This document shows, piece by piece, positions 23,667 through 24,673 of a stretch of DNA of 24,673 nucleotides. The position numbers and the translations under genes are program-made. Source of the DNA: Pseudobowmanella sp964228145 (lineage in GTDB: Bacteria > Pseudomonadota > Gammaproteobacteria > Enterobacterales > Alteromonadaceae); contig CAXQZJ010000084.1 of the NCBI GenBank assembly GCA_964228145.1, positions 1 through 24,673 on the forward strand. Direction: 5' to 3'. Below the pieces are notes generated by a model. It did no database searches. It was not told where the DNA came from and saw nothing but the letters and a program-made list of their open reading frames with translations. Positions within the stretch are counted from its first letter, which is position 1; each line of letters begins with the position of its first letter.

Positions 23667-24673
23667 ATGAAAGTATTGGTCGTCGAGGACGACAGTAATA
23701 TCCGCCAAGTGCTGAAGCAACTGGTCGAAACCGCCGGGTTTCAAGCCGTACTGGCGTCGTCATTGACCCAGGCACGCTACCTGTTTATCAACGATACACC
23801 TGAGCTGTACCTGTGTGCCATCGTGGATTACGCATTGCCTGATGCCCAACATGGTGAGGCAGTGAAAGATCTTATCGATGCCTATATACCAACCATTGTG
23901 ATGGTGGATGAAGACAAACCTGATGTTCGCCGCGCCATGTTTGCGATGGATGTCGTGGATTACTTTCCAAAAGGCAATGTGCAGGTCTATGACTATATTT
24001 CACGCTTACTCATCCGTCTCGAAAAGAACCGCTCGGTGGCGATAGGGGTGTTGGAGCCAGATGACCGCCAGAGAAAAAAACTCTGTAGCATTCTGGCCCG
24101 TTACAACTTTGATGTATATCCGTTCAATGATGCCCAAAAGGTCGCTGAATCCATCGAACTGCACAAAATCAGCCTGTTACTTGTGGCGGAAAAGGCCAAC
24201 GAAGGGCAGGGCGTTGCCTTGGTACCCCGGTTACGTCAATCATTTAATAAAGATCGGCTGGCGATTATTGGCATGGCCAATGGCGGGCAAGACGGAAAAT
24301 CTGCACAGTTCATTAAAAATGGCGCGAATGATTACATCATCCGTCCATTCAGTATCGAAGAATTGCTGTGCCGTGTGCAGCTTAATGTGGTCAATGCAGA
24401 GCTCTTCCATGCCCTCAATGAAGCCGCCCACACTGATTGGCTGACTGGTATCTACAATCGCCGCTACTTCTTTTTGCGCGCCCCGGAAATCATGGCAAAA
24501 CACAGCGACACGGTGGTTGCACTGTTGGATATAGATCACTTTAAAGTGGTTAATGACAGTTACGGCCATGATGCTGGCGATGCAGCACTGAAAGCGATCG
24601 CCGGACAGTTAAAACTGCTCACCGATCACGGCATGGTGGCCCGTATGGGGGGCGAGGAGTTTTGCTTATTGGT
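23667..24673 (+). CDS. response regulator diguanylate cyclase, REC-REC-GGDEF (3' end outside window)
   Basis: An ATG at 23667 with GAGG five nt ahead opens a frame that runs off the right edge; 335 residues are visible. The first receiver (about 1-118) has acidic residues Glu7-Asp9, phospho-acceptor Asp54 and Lys102, while the usual Thr/Ser after strand 4 seems to be Asp81. The second receiver (about 123-245) keeps the fold, but Ala174/Glu175 stand at the acceptor position and Arg226 replaces the Lys, so it is a pseudo-receiver. The GGDEF domain starts near residue 255 (HTDWLTGIYNRRYF), with Asp288 (LDIDHFK) and active-site GGEEF (328-332). The RxxD inhibitory site is absent (TDHG in its place). 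It should make cyclic di-GMP in response to a kinase not seen here. It lies 17 nt after uvrD and may share its transcript. Confidence 0.92.
   Translation, partial: MKVLVVEDDSNIRQVLKQLVETAGFQAVLASSLTQARYLFINDTPELYLCAIVDYALPDAQHGEAVKDLIDAYIPTIVMVDEDKPDVRRAMFAMDVVDYFPKGNVQVYDYISRLLIRLEKNRSVAIGVLEPDDRQRKKLCSILARYNFDVYPFNDAQKVAESIELHKISLLLVAEKANEGQGVALVPRLRQSFNKDRLAIIGMANGGQDGKSAQFIKNGANDYIIRPFSIEELLCRVQLNVVNAELFHALNEAAHTDWLTGIYNRRYFFLRAPEIMAKHSDTVVALLDIDHFKVVNDSYGHDAGDAALKAIAGQLKLLTDHGMVARMGGEEFCLL

Overview
The window looks like a chromosomal segment of a marine gammaproteobacterium of the Alteromonadales (Alteromonadaceae-like). The evidence is housekeeping genes with clear gammaproteobacterial relatives (fklB, ppc, ydbH-ynbE-ydbL, ompR-envZ, uvrD), mid-range base composition, dense packing with many 1-8 nt gene overlaps, and a REC-REC-GGDEF regulator next to uvrD. 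I see no tRNA, rRNA, CRISPR array, insertion sequence or prophage. The taxonomic call is inference from protein flavour, not from a search.

Left part (1-7221). The tail of an integral membrane protein enters from the left. Next come a HAD-like DUF2608 lipoprotein (+), a SulP anion transporter with a STAS domain (-), the FKBP-type prolyl isomerase FklB (-), phosphoenolpyruvate carboxylase (+) and a histone-deacetylase-family hydrolase (+). Clear intrinsic terminators lie after the lipoprotein/SulP pair, after fklB and after ppc. The ppc terminator ends only 8 nt before the deacetylase start codon.

Middle part (7184-10436, minus strand). A previously unlisted 54-residue basic ORF has a perfect Shine-Dalgarno sequence and a leader with competing stems. 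To its right is the complete ydbH-ynbE-ydbL operon. In E. coli YdbH, with YnbE and YdbL, is one of three AsmA-like systems (YhdP, TamB, YdbH) that move phospholipids to the outer membrane. Its small ynbE gene has a GTG start and overlaps ydbH by 4 nt.

Centre (10667-16552, plus strand). Four tightly overlapping genes encode an SMC/MukB-like ATPase with long coiled coils, a MukE/MksE-like protein, a MukF/MksF-like kleisin candidate and a small four-helix membrane protein. This is an MksBEF/Wadjet-type condensin relative in the order B-E-F. That order is reversed from mksFEB and jetABC, and an unknown membrane protein sits in fourth place instead of the MksG/JetD nuclease. It is the most interesting system in the window.

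Right part (16533-24673). An operon of a YhfA-like OsmC protein, LrgA and LrgB runs on the minus strand and meets the condensin operon tail to tail with 20 nt of overlap. Divergent from it is ompR-envZ followed, with a one-base overlap, by a PhzF-family enzyme. A glyoxalase-fold (VOC) protein converges on phzF. uvrD follows, with an extended -10 promoter and a LexA-box-like site. Just downstream of uvrD a two-receiver diguanylate cyclase runs off the right edge.
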